Shown piece by piece: positions 16,764 to 25,566 of a stretch of 64,000 nucleotides of DNA. How positions within the stretch are numbered: position 1 is the first letter of the stretch; every line of letters starts with the position of its first letter. Source of the stretch: Caballeronia sp. NK8 (GTDB taxonomy: Bacteria > Pseudomonadota > Gammaproteobacteria > Burkholderiales > Burkholderiaceae). The stretch covers positions 1 through 64,000 of the forward strand of contig NZ_AP024327.1 of NCBI RefSeq assembly GCF_018408855.1, read 5' to 3'. The notes beneath the pieces are model-generated. The model was not told the origin of the DNA, searched no databases, and saw only the letters and a program-made list of their open reading frames with translations. A program made the translations under genes and the position numbers.

Positions 16764-17759
16764 ATGAATCAAGCCACGTTTTTGCAAAGCGTCGTAGCGA
16801 CCGATCCCGATGCGACCACCGGATATCGCACGTTCCGGCTCGGCGACTTCGAATTCAGCCGCGACGCCTACTTCGTCACCTTGAAATGGCCGGCGCAAGG
16901 ACAGACGCGCTCGCATCAGATGCACGCCGACGACTTCCTGCGCGCGATGATGCGCGATGTCGCGTGGGGCTTCTTCTACGGCTGGGTCAACTTCGACGAA
17001 GTGATCGGCACGCGCAATCACTACGGCAAGGTGGACATGTATGCCGGTGCGTATAACGCGAGCTTCCGCGAGGCGGGCGTCGATTACACGCAGCAGTTCG
17101 AAACGCCGATCATCATGGCGACCTTCAAGGCAATCCTGAAGGACTGGGTCAACGAAGGCTTCGATCCGTTTGCCGCGCCCGAGGAAACCGGCTCGGCGTT
17201 CGGTGCGAAGCACGGCGACAACATCGCGGCGATCGACCGCACGCGCATCGCGACGAAGCGCATGCCCGGCATCGAAGGCGATTCCCCGCTGCGCGACGAC
17301 TTCCCGGTGAATCGACAGTTCGCGGATGTATCGCAGGAGGAGCCGGAGATTCACGCCGAGCCCGGATTCGAAGGGCAGTTGCACGCGTTCAGTCTCTTCA
17401 AGTATCTGTCGCGTTCGGACGTGACGTGGAATCCTTCGGTCACATCCGTCTGCAAGCAAAGCCTCTTTTGCCCGACGACCGAGGAATTCGTGCTGCCGGT
17501 CTTTCACGGCAACGACCGCGTCGAGTGGTTCCTGCAACTGTCGGATCAGATCATCTGGGACGTCGCCGACAAGGACACCGGCGAGCCGCGCGCGCGCATC
17601 ACGATGAACGCCGGCGATATCGCCGCGATGCCCGCCGACATCCGCCACAAGGGTTATTCGCAGAAGCGCTCGATGCTGCTCGTCTGGGAGAACGCGACGC
17701 CCGATCTGCCCAAGCGCTACGAAAGCGGCGAACTGCCGCCGTATCCGGTCGCGCTTTAA
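16764..17759 (+). CDS. Uncharacterised 331-aa protein with cupin-like C-terminal half
   Basis: I do not recognise the family with certainty. The N-terminal half is aromatic-rich (DVAWGFFYGWVNFDEVIG, NHYGKVDMYAGAYN). The C-terminal half has FHGNDRVEWFLQLSDQIIWDV and ITMNAGDIAAMPADIRHKGY, the pattern of a cupin barrel, ending in SMLLVWENATPDLP. No signal or membrane segment is present. GGAG lies 9 bases before ATG 16764. It follows the small cupin gene by 35 bases and precedes the aldehyde dehydrogenase, so it is likely an oxygenase or lyase of the upper pathway, perhaps paired with the small cupin. Confidence 0.6.
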   Translation: MNQATFLQSVVATDPDATTGYRTFRLGDFEFSRDAYFVTLKWPAQGQTRSHQMHADDFLRAMMRDVAWGFFYGWVNFDEVIGTRNHYGKVDMYAGAYNASFREAGVDYTQQFETPIIMATFKAILKDWVNEGFDPFAAPEETGSAFGAKHGDNIAAIDRTRIATKRMPGIEGDSPLRDDFPVNRQFADVSQEEPEIHAEPGFEGQLHAFSLFKYLSRSDVTWNPSVTSVCKQSLFCPTTEEFVLPVFHGNDRVEWFLQLSDQIIWDVADKDTGEPRARITMNAGDIAAMPADIRHKGYSQKRSMLLVWENATPDLPKRYESGELPPYPVAL

Positions 17760-17783
17760 ACACCTTCTCGACACGAGCAACTC

Positions 17784-19247
17784 ATGCAAACGCAACTCTT
17801 CATCGATGGCCGCTTCGTGCCCGCCCGGTCCGGCGAAACGCTCGCGACCCTGAATCCGCACGACAACAGCGAGATCGCGCAGGTCTCGATGGCCGGCCGC
17901 GAAGACGTCGATCGCGCGGTGCAGGCCGCAAAAAAAGCGTTCCCGGCCTGGAGCAGCATGGCCGCCGCCGATCGCGGACGTCTGCTGCTGAAACTCGCCG
18001 ATGCCATCGAAGCCAACGCCGATGCCCTCGCGCGTCTCGAATCGATGGACACGGGCCATCCGATCCGCGACACACGCAACCTCGACGTGCCGCGCACGGC
18101 CGCGACGTTCCGCTACTTCGGCGGCATGGCGGACAAGTTCGAAGGCTCGGTGATTCCCGTCGAAGCGGGCTTTCTCAACTATCTGATGCGCGAGCCGGTC
18201 GGTATCGTCGGGCAAGTGGTGCCGTGGAATTTTCCGCTGATGTTCACGAGCTGGAAGATGGCGCCCGCGCTCGCAGCGGGCAATTGCGTCGTGATGAAGC
18301 CGGCCGAACTCACGCCCTTGTCGAGTCTTGCCATCGCGGAGCTGATGGCCGAAGTCGGTTTTCCGGCGGGCGTGGTCAACGTGCTGCCGGGGCTTGGGCA
18401 CGTCGCGGGGCAATACATCGCGGAGCATCCGGAGATCGGCAAGGTCGCGTTCACCGGATCGACGGCAATCGGCCGCAAGATCGTGCAGGCATCGAGCGGC
18501 AATCTGAAGAAGGTGCAGCTCGAACTCGGCGGCAAGGGCGCGAACGTCGTGTACAGCGATGCGAATCTCGATGCAGTCGTGCAAGGCTCCGCATTCGGCA
18601 TCTTTCACAATCAGGGGCAGGCGTGCATCGCGGCATCGCGTTTGATCGTGCATGAATCCATCGCCGATGAACTGCTGGAGCGCTTCACGTCGCTCGCGCG
18701 CTCGATCCGTATCGGCGATCCGCTCGATCCGTCGACGGAGATGGGCCCGCTCACGTCGCAGATGCATCGCGACCGCGTGCTGTCCTATGTCGATGTCGCG
18801 CGCGAGCAGGGCGGCCGCGTGCTCGCGGGCGGCAAGGCGCCGGATGCCGCGGCGCTCGCGAACGGCTGCTATGTCGAGCCCACCATCGTGCAGGCTAAGC
18901 CGACGGACCGTGTCGCGCAGGAAGAAGTGTTCGGTCCGTTCGTCACCGTCAGCACATTCAAGAGCGATGAGGAAGCGCTCGCGATCGCCAACGGCACGGA
19001 ATACGGCCTCGGCGCGGGCCTCTGGACGCGCGATCTGCAACGCGCGCATCTCGTCGCGCGGCAGTTGAAGAGCGGCATGGTGTGGATCAACTGCTACAAA
19101 CGCGTGAGTCCGGGGTCGCCGTTCGGTGGCGTCGGCGCGAGCGGTTATGGGCGCGAGATGGGCTTCGAAGTGATGCGCGAATATACTCAGGCCAAGTCGG
19201 TGTGGGTGAATGTCGACGCCAATATTCCGCCTTACTATCCGCGCTGA
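17784..19247 (+). CDS. NAD(P)-dependent aldehyde dehydrogenase
   Basis: A full-length class ALDH of 487 residues. Visible are VVPWNFP (145-151), the cofactor loop FTGSTAIG (223-230), the general base Glu247 in LELGGK, and the catalytic Cys281 in NQGQACIA. It oxidises an aldehyde to the acid. The sequence resembles betaine- and hydroxymuconic-type dehydrogenases, which does not fix the substrate. In this cluster it probably oxidises an aldehyde released in the upper pathway before hydroxyquinol. It starts 24 bases after the previous stop. Confidence 0.9.
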   Translation: MQTQLFIDGRFVPARSGETLATLNPHDNSEIAQVSMAGREDVDRAVQAAKKAFPAWSSMAAADRGRLLLKLADAIEANADALARLESMDTGHPIRDTRNLDVPRTAATFRYFGGMADKFEGSVIPVEAGFLNYLMREPVGIVGQVVPWNFPLMFTSWKMAPALAAGNCVVMKPAELTPLSSLAIAELMAEVGFPAGVVNVLPGLGHVAGQYIAEHPEIGKVAFTGSTAIGRKIVQASSGNLKKVQLELGGKGANVVYSDANLDAVVQGSAFGIFHNQGQACIAASRLIVHESIADELLERFTSLARSIRIGDPLDPSTEMGPLTSQMHRDRVLSYVDVAREQGGRVLAGGKAPDAAALANGCYVEPTIVQAKPTDRVAQEEVFGPFVTVSTFKSDEEALAIANGTEYGLGAGLWTRDLQRAHLVARQLKSGMVWINCYKRVSPGSPFGGVGASGYGREMGFEVMREYTQAKSVWVNVDANIPPYYPR

Positions 19248-19261
19248 GCGCATCGGGAATC

Positions 19262-20317
19262 ATGCAATCGTTCATCTATCAGGGCATGCCGTCGCGCGTG
19301 GTGTTCGGTGCGGGAAGCATCGAGCATCTCGAACGCGAGATCGAGCTTCTCGGCGCGCAACGCGCGCTCATTCTCTCGACGCCGCCACAGCGCGATCAGG
19401 CCGAAGCGCTCGCCGAACGCATCGGGCATCGCGCGGCGGGTGTGTTTGCGAAAGCGGTGATGCATGTGCCGGTCGAAACGGCACGTGAGGCTCGCGAGTA
19501 TGCGCAGCGCATCGGCGCGGATTGCGCGATCGCCATCGGCGGCGGCTCCACGACGGGCCTCGGCAAGGCGATCGCGTTGACATCCTCGCTGCCGATACTC
19601 GCCGTGCCGACCACCTATGCCGGCTCGGAGATGACGCCGATCTACGGCCTCACCGAAGCGGGATTGAAGAAGACCGGCCGCGACATGCGCGTGCTGCCGA
19701 AAACGGTGATCTACGATCCGCAGCTAACGGTATCGTTGCCGGCGTCGCTTTCGGTGACGAGCGGCATCAACGCGATCGCGCACGCGGCCGAAGGGCTGTA
19801 TGCGCAGGACGCGAACCCGGTGGTGAGCCTGATGGCGGAGGAGGGCATTCGCGCGCTGGCGCTGGGCATCGGCAAGGTGGCTGCGAAGCCGGACGATCTC
19901 GATGCGCGCGGCGATTGCCTCTACGGCGCGTGGCTGTGCGGCGCGGTGCTGGGCAGCGTCGGCATGTCGCTGCATCACAAGCTGTGTCATACGCTCGGCG
20001 GCACGTTCAATCTGCCGCACGCGGAAACGCATACTATCGTGCTGCCGCACGCGCTCGCCTATAACCGCGATGCCGTGCCGGAAGCGATGATGCGCATCGC
20101 CCGCGCGCTGGGCTCGGACGATGCCGCTCGCGGCGCATTCGAACTCGCGCAGGCGAATGGCGCGCCGACCGCGCTGAAGGACATCGGCATGAAGGAAAGC
20201 GATATCGATATCGCCGTCGATGTCGCGATGAAAAGCCCGTACTGGAATCCGCGCGCGGTCGAACGCGCGCCGCTGCGCGCATTGATCGAAGCGGCATACG
20301 AAGGACGACGACCATGA
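19262..20317 (+). CDS. Maleylacetate reductase
   Basis: An iron-type alcohol dehydrogenase family enzyme of 351 residues that reduces maleylacetate to 3-oxoadipate with NAD(P)H. Features are RVVFGAGSI (12-20), the nucleotide loop AIGGGSTTGLGKAIAL (91-106), PTTYAGSEMTPI (116-127) and the His-rich segment LHHKLCHTLGGTFNLPHAETH, all typical of maleylacetate reductases. It overlaps the hydroxyquinol dioxygenase gene by 4 bases, and that enzyme makes its substrate, which strengthens the call. Confidence 0.92.
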   Translation: MQSFIYQGMPSRVVFGAGSIEHLEREIELLGAQRALILSTPPQRDQAEALAERIGHRAAGVFAKAVMHVPVETAREAREYAQRIGADCAIAIGGGSTTGLGKAIALTSSLPILAVPTTYAGSEMTPIYGLTEAGLKKTGRDMRVLPKTVIYDPQLTVSLPASLSVTSGINAIAHAAEGLYAQDANPVVSLMAEEGIRALALGIGKVAAKPDDLDARGDCLYGAWLCGAVLGSVGMSLHHKLCHTLGGTFNLPHAETHTIVLPHALAYNRDAVPEAMMRIARALGSDDAARGAFELAQANGAPTALKDIGMKESDIDIAVDVAMKSPYWNPRAVERAPLRALIEAAYEGRRP

Positions 20318-21132
20318 ACGAATCACTCACGCAAAACGTCACCGCATCCTTCGGCCAGTGCGCCGATGCGCGCACGAAGGAAATCGTCACCGCGCTCGTG
20401 CGCCACCTGCACGCGTTCGCGCGCGAAGTGAATCTCACGCACGACGAATGGCGACGCGGCATCGAGTTCCTCACCGCCACCGGCAAGAAATGCGATGGCA
20501 TCCGGCAGGAGTTCATTCTGCTTTCGGATACGCTGGGGCTTTCGATCGTTCTCGACGACATCAACCAGCATCACGATGAAGCCGCGACCGAAAGCAGTCT
20601 GCTCGGGCCGTTCTATCGCGATGGCGTGAAGGAGTCGGCGTTCGGCGCGAACATCGCGCAAAGCGACGGCGAGCCGGTGTTGTTTCATGGCGTCGTGCGC
20701 GATGTCGAGGGCCGGCCAGTCCCCGATGCGCTGATCGAAGTCTGGCAGACTGCGCCGAACGGCATGTACGAAGGACAGGACCCGGACCAGCCCGAAGGCA
20801 ATCTGCGCGGGCGTTTTCGCACCCGCGCGGACGGCGCGTACGCGTTTCATTCGATTAAGCCGACGAGCTATCCGATTCCGACCGATGGTCCCGTCGGCCA
20901 GATGCTCGTTGCGACGGGCCGTCATCCGATGCGTCCCGCACACATTCATTTTCGCATCGACGCGGCTGGCTACGAGTCGCTGACGACCGCTCTGTATTCA
21001 TCCGACGATCCCTACGTGAATTCGGATGCGGTGTTCGGCGTGAAGCCTTCGCTCGTGATCGAGTATGTGAGCAAGGAGGGCGGTTACGACGCAGCGCGCG
21101 ATTTCGTGCTGATCGCGAAGGAGCGCGCGTGA
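20314..21132 (+). CDS. Hydroxyquinol 1,2-dioxygenase (intradiol)
   Basis: Cleaves 1,2,4-trihydroxybenzene to maleylacetate. The 272-residue protein has the N-terminal dimerisation helices of catechol-type intradiol dioxygenases and all four non-haem Fe(III) ligands: Tyr152, Tyr186, His210 and His212 (RPAHIHFRI), with spacings matching the family. ESSLLGPFYRDG and the length near 270-290 favour hydroxyquinol over catechol. It overlaps maleylacetate reductase upstream and the Rieske gene downstream, so the three are translationally coupled. Confidence 0.9.
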   Translation: MNESLTQNVTASFGQCADARTKEIVTALVRHLHAFAREVNLTHDEWRRGIEFLTATGKKCDGIRQEFILLSDTLGLSIVLDDINQHHDEAATESSLLGPFYRDGVKESAFGANIAQSDGEPVLFHGVVRDVEGRPVPDALIEVWQTAPNGMYEGQDPDQPEGNLRGRFRTRADGAYAFHSIKPTSYPIPTDGPVGQMLVATGRHPMRPAHIHFRIDAAGYESLTTALYSSDDPYVNSDAVFGVKPSLVIEYVSKEGGYDAARDFVLIAKERA

Positions 21133-21464
21133 GCCATCCGACATCGAACGATATCTGCGCGCTTCACGACGTGCCCGATGGCGGCGGCGTCGAAGCCGCG
21201 CCGTCGATTCTCGTCCTGCGACGCGGCGGCGAAGCGTGGGCGTATCGCAACGTATGCCCGCATTTCTCGATTCCGCTCAACTACGAGCCGGATGCGTTCT
21301 GGACTTACGAAGGCAGCTTGCTGATGTGCGCGCATCACAGCGCGATGTTCCGCTTCGAAGACGGCGTGTGCGTCGATGGACCTTGTCTCGGCGCGAGCCT
21401 CCGGCGCATTCCGATTCGCATCGAAAATGGCCGCGTCGTGATCGAAGGTCCGGACATCACATAG
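21129..21464 (+). CDS. Rieske [2Fe-2S] ferredoxin
   Basis: A 111-residue Rieske-fold protein with both cluster motifs, NVCPHF (C-x-H) and LLMCAHHSAMF (C-x2-H). It starts with GTG inside the stop of the dioxygenase gene. Such small soluble Rieske proteins donate electrons to ring-hydroxylating oxygenases or act as redox partners in aromatic clusters, but no terminal oxygenase alpha subunit or reductase is seen in this window. Its last codons overlap the convergent glycosidase gene by 8 bases. Confidence 0.88.
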   Translation: MSHPTSNDICALHDVPDGGGVEAAPSILVLRRGGEAWAYRNVCPHFSIPLNYEPDAFWTYEGSLLMCAHHSAMFRFEDGVCVDGPCLGASLRRIPIRIENGRVVIEGPDIT

Positions 21465-22707
21465 GATGTGCCGCGACGAAGTTCTTGTACGCGGTGTAGG
21501 CGGGCTTTTGCGTGAAGCCGTCGTTCTTCAGCAAGCCGAACGGGCCTTCTCCGCCCACCGGATCGTCGTATAACTCGTAGCTCTGGATCGATTCGATATC
21601 GTATGTCGATGCGAGCGCGACGAACTGCGCCATCATCGTGTTGCCGACGAGATACGCCGCGATCTGCTGATCGGTGCCGTAGTTCGGGCGCACGCCGAAC
21701 TCGTTGATCCAGATCGGCTTGCCGAGCGCCTTGAGCGCCGCGAGCACGTTATGACAGCCGGTGCCGCCGCATGCGTTGGTGATATCGCCCTGTTCCGAAT
21801 ACCAGTGCCACGCGGTGATGTCCCAGTCGACGACCGGATGCCCGATGCTGCCATCGGGTTCCATCCCGGCTGCGAGCATCTGATGGAAGCCATAGTGCAG
21901 CCATGTTCCGCCGCCCATGATGATCTTGCCCGACGCATCCACCGACCTGATGCCCGCGATCATGCCGCGGATCACGCCGCGCAGCTTCCTGAACTTCGCG
22001 ATATCGAACTGCTGCGGATACACGCCATCCACGTTACCGATGAGCAGTTCCGCTTCCATCTCGTTCGTGACCTCGTAATACGGATAGTGGCGCGAGGTCG
22101 CTGTCTGCTGTCCGAGCGCGAAGCCGGCGTTATACCCTTCGGTCTCGTTGTTGAATATGTCGATGTTCATGAGCATCACCGGATAGACGGTGACGCCGCC
22201 GGCCGCCATCGTCTGCGCGATGCCCGCGAGTTTGTTCGCGGTGCCCTGGCTGTAGACCTCGTTGCGATAAAGCTTCGCGCCCAGATCCTGCAATTGCGAA
22301 AGCTGCAGCGCCGTGCTGGAGATGTCGTAGGCGCCGCCTTCGTTGTTGTGGCCGTTCACGCCATAGAAGGGCCGGACAGACTGAGGCGGCGTCGGGCTGC
22401 TGCCGGTGTTGGAGGCCGGATCGGGCGCGCTGGCGGCGGGCGAGGACGCGCCGCTCGCCGGCACGGTCGCGGTACTGTTCGCGGCAGGAGGGCTCGTCGT
22501 GATCTTCGTCGTTCCCGTGTCCGAAGCCGGAGTATCCGTCGCCGGAACGCTCACGGCGGATGCGGACGCGCTGCCGCTGCGCGTGGCGTTCGCGGACGAC
22601 GCGGTGTCGCCGCCACCGCCGCCACCGCCGCCACATGCGGCAAGCAACACGCTCGCCGCGGCTGCAAGCGCCATGGTCCTGAATCGAATTTGAATGTTGC
22701 TCGTCAT
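21457..22707 (-). CDS. Lipoprotein, clan-A-like glycoside hydrolase (paralogue 1)
   Basis: A 416-residue exported lipoprotein: the hydrophobic signal ends in the lipobox LLAACG with Cys25. A Gly run and a Ser/Pro/Thr/Ala linker follow to about residue 112. The catalytic domain looks like a (beta/alpha)8 glycosidase with acid/base Glu216 in YYEVTNEME and nucleophile Glu336 in IWINEFGV. The substrate is unknown; relatives act on or near extracellular polysaccharides. A second copy lies at 47908-49005. The start at ATG 22707 gives a normal signal; ATG 22674 is a shorter alternative. Confidence 0.75.
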   Translation of the reverse strand: MTSNIQIRFRTMALAAAASVLLAACGGGGGGGGDTASSANATRSGSASASAVSVPATDTPASDTGTTKITTSPPAANSTATVPASGASSPAASAPDPASNTGSSPTPPQSVRPFYGVNGHNNEGGAYDISSTALQLSQLQDLGAKLYRNEVYSQGTANKLAGIAQTMAAGGVTVYPVMLMNIDIFNNETEGYNAGFALGQQTATSRHYPYYEVTNEMEAELLIGNVDGVYPQQFDIAKFRKLRGVIRGMIAGIRSVDASGKIIMGGGTWLHYGFHQMLAAGMEPDGSIGHPVVDWDITAWHWYSEQGDITNACGGTGCHNVLAALKALGKPIWINEFGVRPNYGTDQQIAAYLVGNTMMAQFVALASTYDIESIQSYELYDDPVGGEGPFGLLKNDGFTQKPAYTAYKNFVAAHPM

Positions 22708-22986
22708 GTCGATGCGCACTACTAAATGGTCAAATATCCGTGTCCACGAAGTAGGCGCACGTTCCGCGAGTCGTCCGGGCGAGCGCGGACGGACCGGTGA
22801 CGGACCTTCATCCCGCGCCGGACGCAAGGACGTGTGGAATGCTCGTCGAAAGACCCCAAAGGGAAGGAAGGGGTAAAGACAGGACCGCGATGAAGCCGGT
22901 CTTGATAGGGTTTACGGCGGGGATGGGCGGGACTTGAGGCGCGTTCTGCTCAGGCAAACGTTTCGAACGCGCGAATTCGGGAACTC

Positions 22987-23730
22987 TTACCCGGAGAGCG
23001 GCCGGTCCGGTTCGAGCGCCGCGCCGCCGAGGATCGAGTTGGCGTCGGCGCGCGCATTGTCGAGCTGCACGACGCTCGCCTGACGCGCGGCGAGCGCATC
23101 GCGGTTCGCGATCGCGGTGAAGATCGCCTTGTGGCGCGGGAGGGACAGCGCGTGCGTGTTCGGATGACGACTCGTGAGCCTGATCGATTCGCCGAGCGCG
23201 AGCGACAGCATGTTGCCGATATACGCGAGCATGTCGTTGTGCGTCGCCATCATGATCGCGCGATGAAACTCGAGGTCCGGATCGAGCAGATCGGCGGCTG
23301 TTTTCGCGTTCTCCATGCGCTCATACGCGGCGCCGATGCGCGCGATATCGTCGTCCGTCGCAGAGATCGCCGCGAGCGCGGCGGCAGCAGGCTCGAAGAT
23401 CTGGCGCACCGTCATGAGCGAGCGAAAGAATTCGCCTTCGGGAAGATAACCGATGGTCCACACGAGCACATCGGGGTCGAGCATGTGCCATTCGTCGCGC
23501 GCGCGCACGACGCTGCCCACGCGCGGCTTCGACACGACGAGCCCCTTTGCAACCAGCACGCGTGTCGCTTCGCGCAGCACCGGGCGGCTCACGCCATAGC
23601 TTTCGCAGAGCGTGGGCTCGGCGGGCAGACGCTCGCCCGGCTTGATGCGGCCGCTGACGATCTGCATGCCGAGCTCCTGCACGATGCGTCCGTGCATGCT
23701 CTTGCGCTGCCTGGGATTGCGGTAATCCAT
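22987..23730 (-). CDS. GntR/FadR-family transcriptional regulator
   Basis: A 247-residue repressor-type regulator. The N-terminal winged helix is GRIKPGERLPAEPTLCESYG followed by VSRPVLREATRVLVAKGLV. The C-terminal FCD all-helical domain contains LEFHRAIMMATHND, whose Asp/His residues bind metal and carboxylated ligands. FCD regulators typically sense sugar acids. It is the last gene of the minus-strand group behind the sugar ABC transporter and probably controls that operon and the divergent dehydratase. Confidence 0.88.
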   Translation of the reverse strand: MDYRNPRQRKSMHGRIVQELGMQIVSGRIKPGERLPAEPTLCESYGVSRPVLREATRVLVAKGLVVSKPRVGSVVRARDEWHMLDPDVLVWTIGYLPEGEFFRSLMTVRQIFEPAAAALAAISATDDDIARIGAAYERMENAKTAADLLDPDLEFHRAIMMATHNDMLAYIGNMLSLALGESIRLTSRHPNTHALSLPRHKAIFTAIANRDALAARQASVVQLDNARADANSILGGAALEPDRPLSG

Positions 23731-23749
23731 GATGCGGCTCGCGCGGCGG

Positions 23750-24556
23750 CTAACTTGCGGTCGTCGCGCGCATCGCCCGATATTCCCGTCTCACGATATC
23801 CATCAACTCCGCGACCGACGTATTCGCGCTGCGCTGTTCATACGTTACGCGGCCGCGCTGCATCAACATGATGCGATCCGCGATATCGAGCGTCTGCGCG
23901 TAGTTGTGCATGATCATGATGATCGAGAGCCCGCCTTTCTCCTTCAGGCGCATCACGAGATCGATGATGAGCGCAGCCTCGCGCGCGCCCATCGCGGCGA
24001 GCGGTTCGTCGAGTAGCAGGATCTTCGCGTTCGAATGCACCGCGCGCGCGACCGCGATGGCCTGACGCTGTCCGCCCGACAGACGTTCGACGGGCAGATC
24101 GACGGAAGGCACGTGCACGCCGATATCTTCGAGACATTGCGCGGCGCGTTCGCGCATCTGCTTGTGGTCGACGAGACGCAAGATGCGGGCAGGCCCGCGC
24201 CGCACGATCTCCCGATTGAGGAACATGTTGTGATAGATCGACAGCGAGTTCGCGAGCGCGAGATCCTGATACACGCATTCGATGCCGAGCGCGCGCGCAT
24301 GATCGACGGACTTGAGCAGCGTCTCCTCGCCGTGTACGCGCAGCGTGCCGCTCGTCTGCTGATGAAAGCCCGTGAGTATCTTGACGAGCGTCGATTTGCC
24401 CGCGCCGTTGTCGCCGAGAATGCCGAGAATCTCGCCCTTGCCGAGCTGGAGCGAGACGCCGTCGAGCGCGGTCACGGCGCCGAAGCGCTTGACGAGGTTG
24501 TCGCCGCTGAGCGCGAGACCGGCGGCATCGACGGGAGCCGTTTGCGGTTCTGCCAT
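23750..24556 (-). CDS. Sugar ABC transporter ATP-binding protein (single-domain, FrcA-like)
   Basis: A 268-residue ATPase with Walker A GDNGAGKSTL, signature LSGGQRQAI, Walker B ILLLDEPLAAMG and the switch His in IMHNY. It has one ATPase domain, as in FrcA, not the fused pair of RbsA or XylG. The ATG at 24556 overlaps the permease stop (TGATG) and has GGGGAG upstream; a GTG one codon earlier is less likely. It energises uptake by the adjacent permease and binding protein. Confidence 0.9.
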   Translation of the reverse strand: MAEPQTAPVDAAGLALSGDNLVKRFGAVTALDGVSLQLGKGEILGILGDNGAGKSTLVKILTGFHQQTSGTLRVHGEETLLKSVDHARALGIECVYQDLALANSLSIYHNMFLNREIVRRGPARILRLVDHKQMRERAAQCLEDIGVHVPSVDLPVERLSGGQRQAIAVARAVHSNAKILLLDEPLAAMGAREAALIIDLVMRLKEKGGLSIIMIMHNYAQTLDIADRIMLMQRGRVTYEQRSANTSVAELMDIVRREYRAMRATTAS

Positions 24557-25566
24557 CACCGTGCTCCCCTGCGGCGAATGCGCCCGACGTGGATGTTGAA
24601 GATCATCGCGGCGAGAATCGCAGCCCCGAGAATGATGTTGAACGTGAACGCGTTGATGCCGATGAGCGTGAAGCCGTCGCTCAGAATGCCGAGCACCGCC
24701 GCGCCGAGCAGGCCGCCGACGATCGTGCCCGAACCGCCCGTCAACGGCGTGCCGCCGATCACCGCCGCGGCGACCGCGAGGAACATGATCTGATTGCCGC
24801 CCGCTTGCGGATCGATCGACGTGATGCGAAAGCTTTCGACGACGCCGGTGAATCCCGCGAGCACGGCGGCGATCACGAAGTTACCGAGCCGCAGCCGGTT
24901 CACGTGGATGCCCGCCTCGCTCGCGCCGAGCGCATTCGCACCGGCCGCCTGCGTGTGCAGACCCCAGCGCGTATGCCGCAGCAGCACATGCATGACGAAC
25001 GCGATCGCCACGGTCCAGATGATCTCGCTATAGCCCCACGCGCCCATCACGGCGGCGAACTCGGGCGAGCCGGGCGTCGCGGCGGGCGTGCCGCGTGAAA
25101 CCGTGAGCGTGATGCCGTTGATCAGAAAGAGCGTGCCGAGCGTCGTCACGAACGAAGGCAGACGCAGGTAGACCGTCACCGCGCCGTTGATGAAGCCGAT
25201 GATCGCGGCCGCGACAAGGCCCGCGATCACCGCGAGCCACATCGGCGCGCCCGCCTCGTTGGCGAACACCATCATGAACGGCGCGAACGCGAACACCATG
25301 CCCGCCGACAGATCGATGTCGCCGCCGATCATCAGCATGATCTCGCCGAACGCGATGATCGCGACGGGCGCCACGTACTGCGAGAGATTGACGAGGCTCG
25401 CGTTGCTGAGCAGGAAGTCGTGATTGACGAACTGGAAGTACGCCGCAAGCAGCGCGGCGACCAGCAGGATGCGCAACTCGGGCGCCCAGTGAGACGCCCA
25501 CGCGCCGCGCGGACTGTCGATCCGTGCGGGCGTGGTTGCTTTAGTAGGTTCGTTCACCGTGTTCAT
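24556..25566 (-). CDS. Sugar ABC transporter permease (RbsC/FrcC type)
   Basis: A 336-residue inner-membrane permease with about ten transmembrane segments. MIGGDIDLSAGMVFAFAPF and AAAVIGGTPLTGGSGTIVGG are the hallmark segments of the BPD_transp_2 ribose/fructose family. Both ends overlap neighbours by a single base (TGATG), a tightly coupled operon. The N-terminal 30 residues are cytoplasmic and polar. Confidence 0.92.
   Translation of the reverse strand: MNTVNEPTKATTPARIDSPRGAWASHWAPELRILLVAALLAAYFQFVNHDFLLSNASLVNLSQYVAPVAIIAFGEIMLMIGGDIDLSAGMVFAFAPFMMVFANEAGAPMWLAVIAGLVAAAIIGFINGAVTVYLRLPSFVTTLGTLFLINGITLTVSRGTPAATPGSPEFAAVMGAWGYSEIIWTVAIAFVMHVLLRHTRWGLHTQAAGANALGASEAGIHVNRLRLGNFVIAAVLAGFTGVVESFRITSIDPQAGGNQIMFLAVAAAVIGGTPLTGGSGTIVGGLLGAAVLGILSDGFTLIGINAFTFNIILGAAILAAMIFNIHVGRIRRRGAR

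Noticed and set aside
16722..19253. Minus-strand frame of 843 codons opposite the cupin-like and aldehyde dehydrogenase genes
   Set aside because: Arg/His-rich shadow of two well-supported plus-strand genes with their own ribosome sites and motifs.
22970..22981. Extra parS-like half-site GCGAATTCGGGA near 22.97 kb
   Set aside because: Only the CGAATTCGG core matches; the left arm is wrong and the site is isolated, so chance is the simpler reading.
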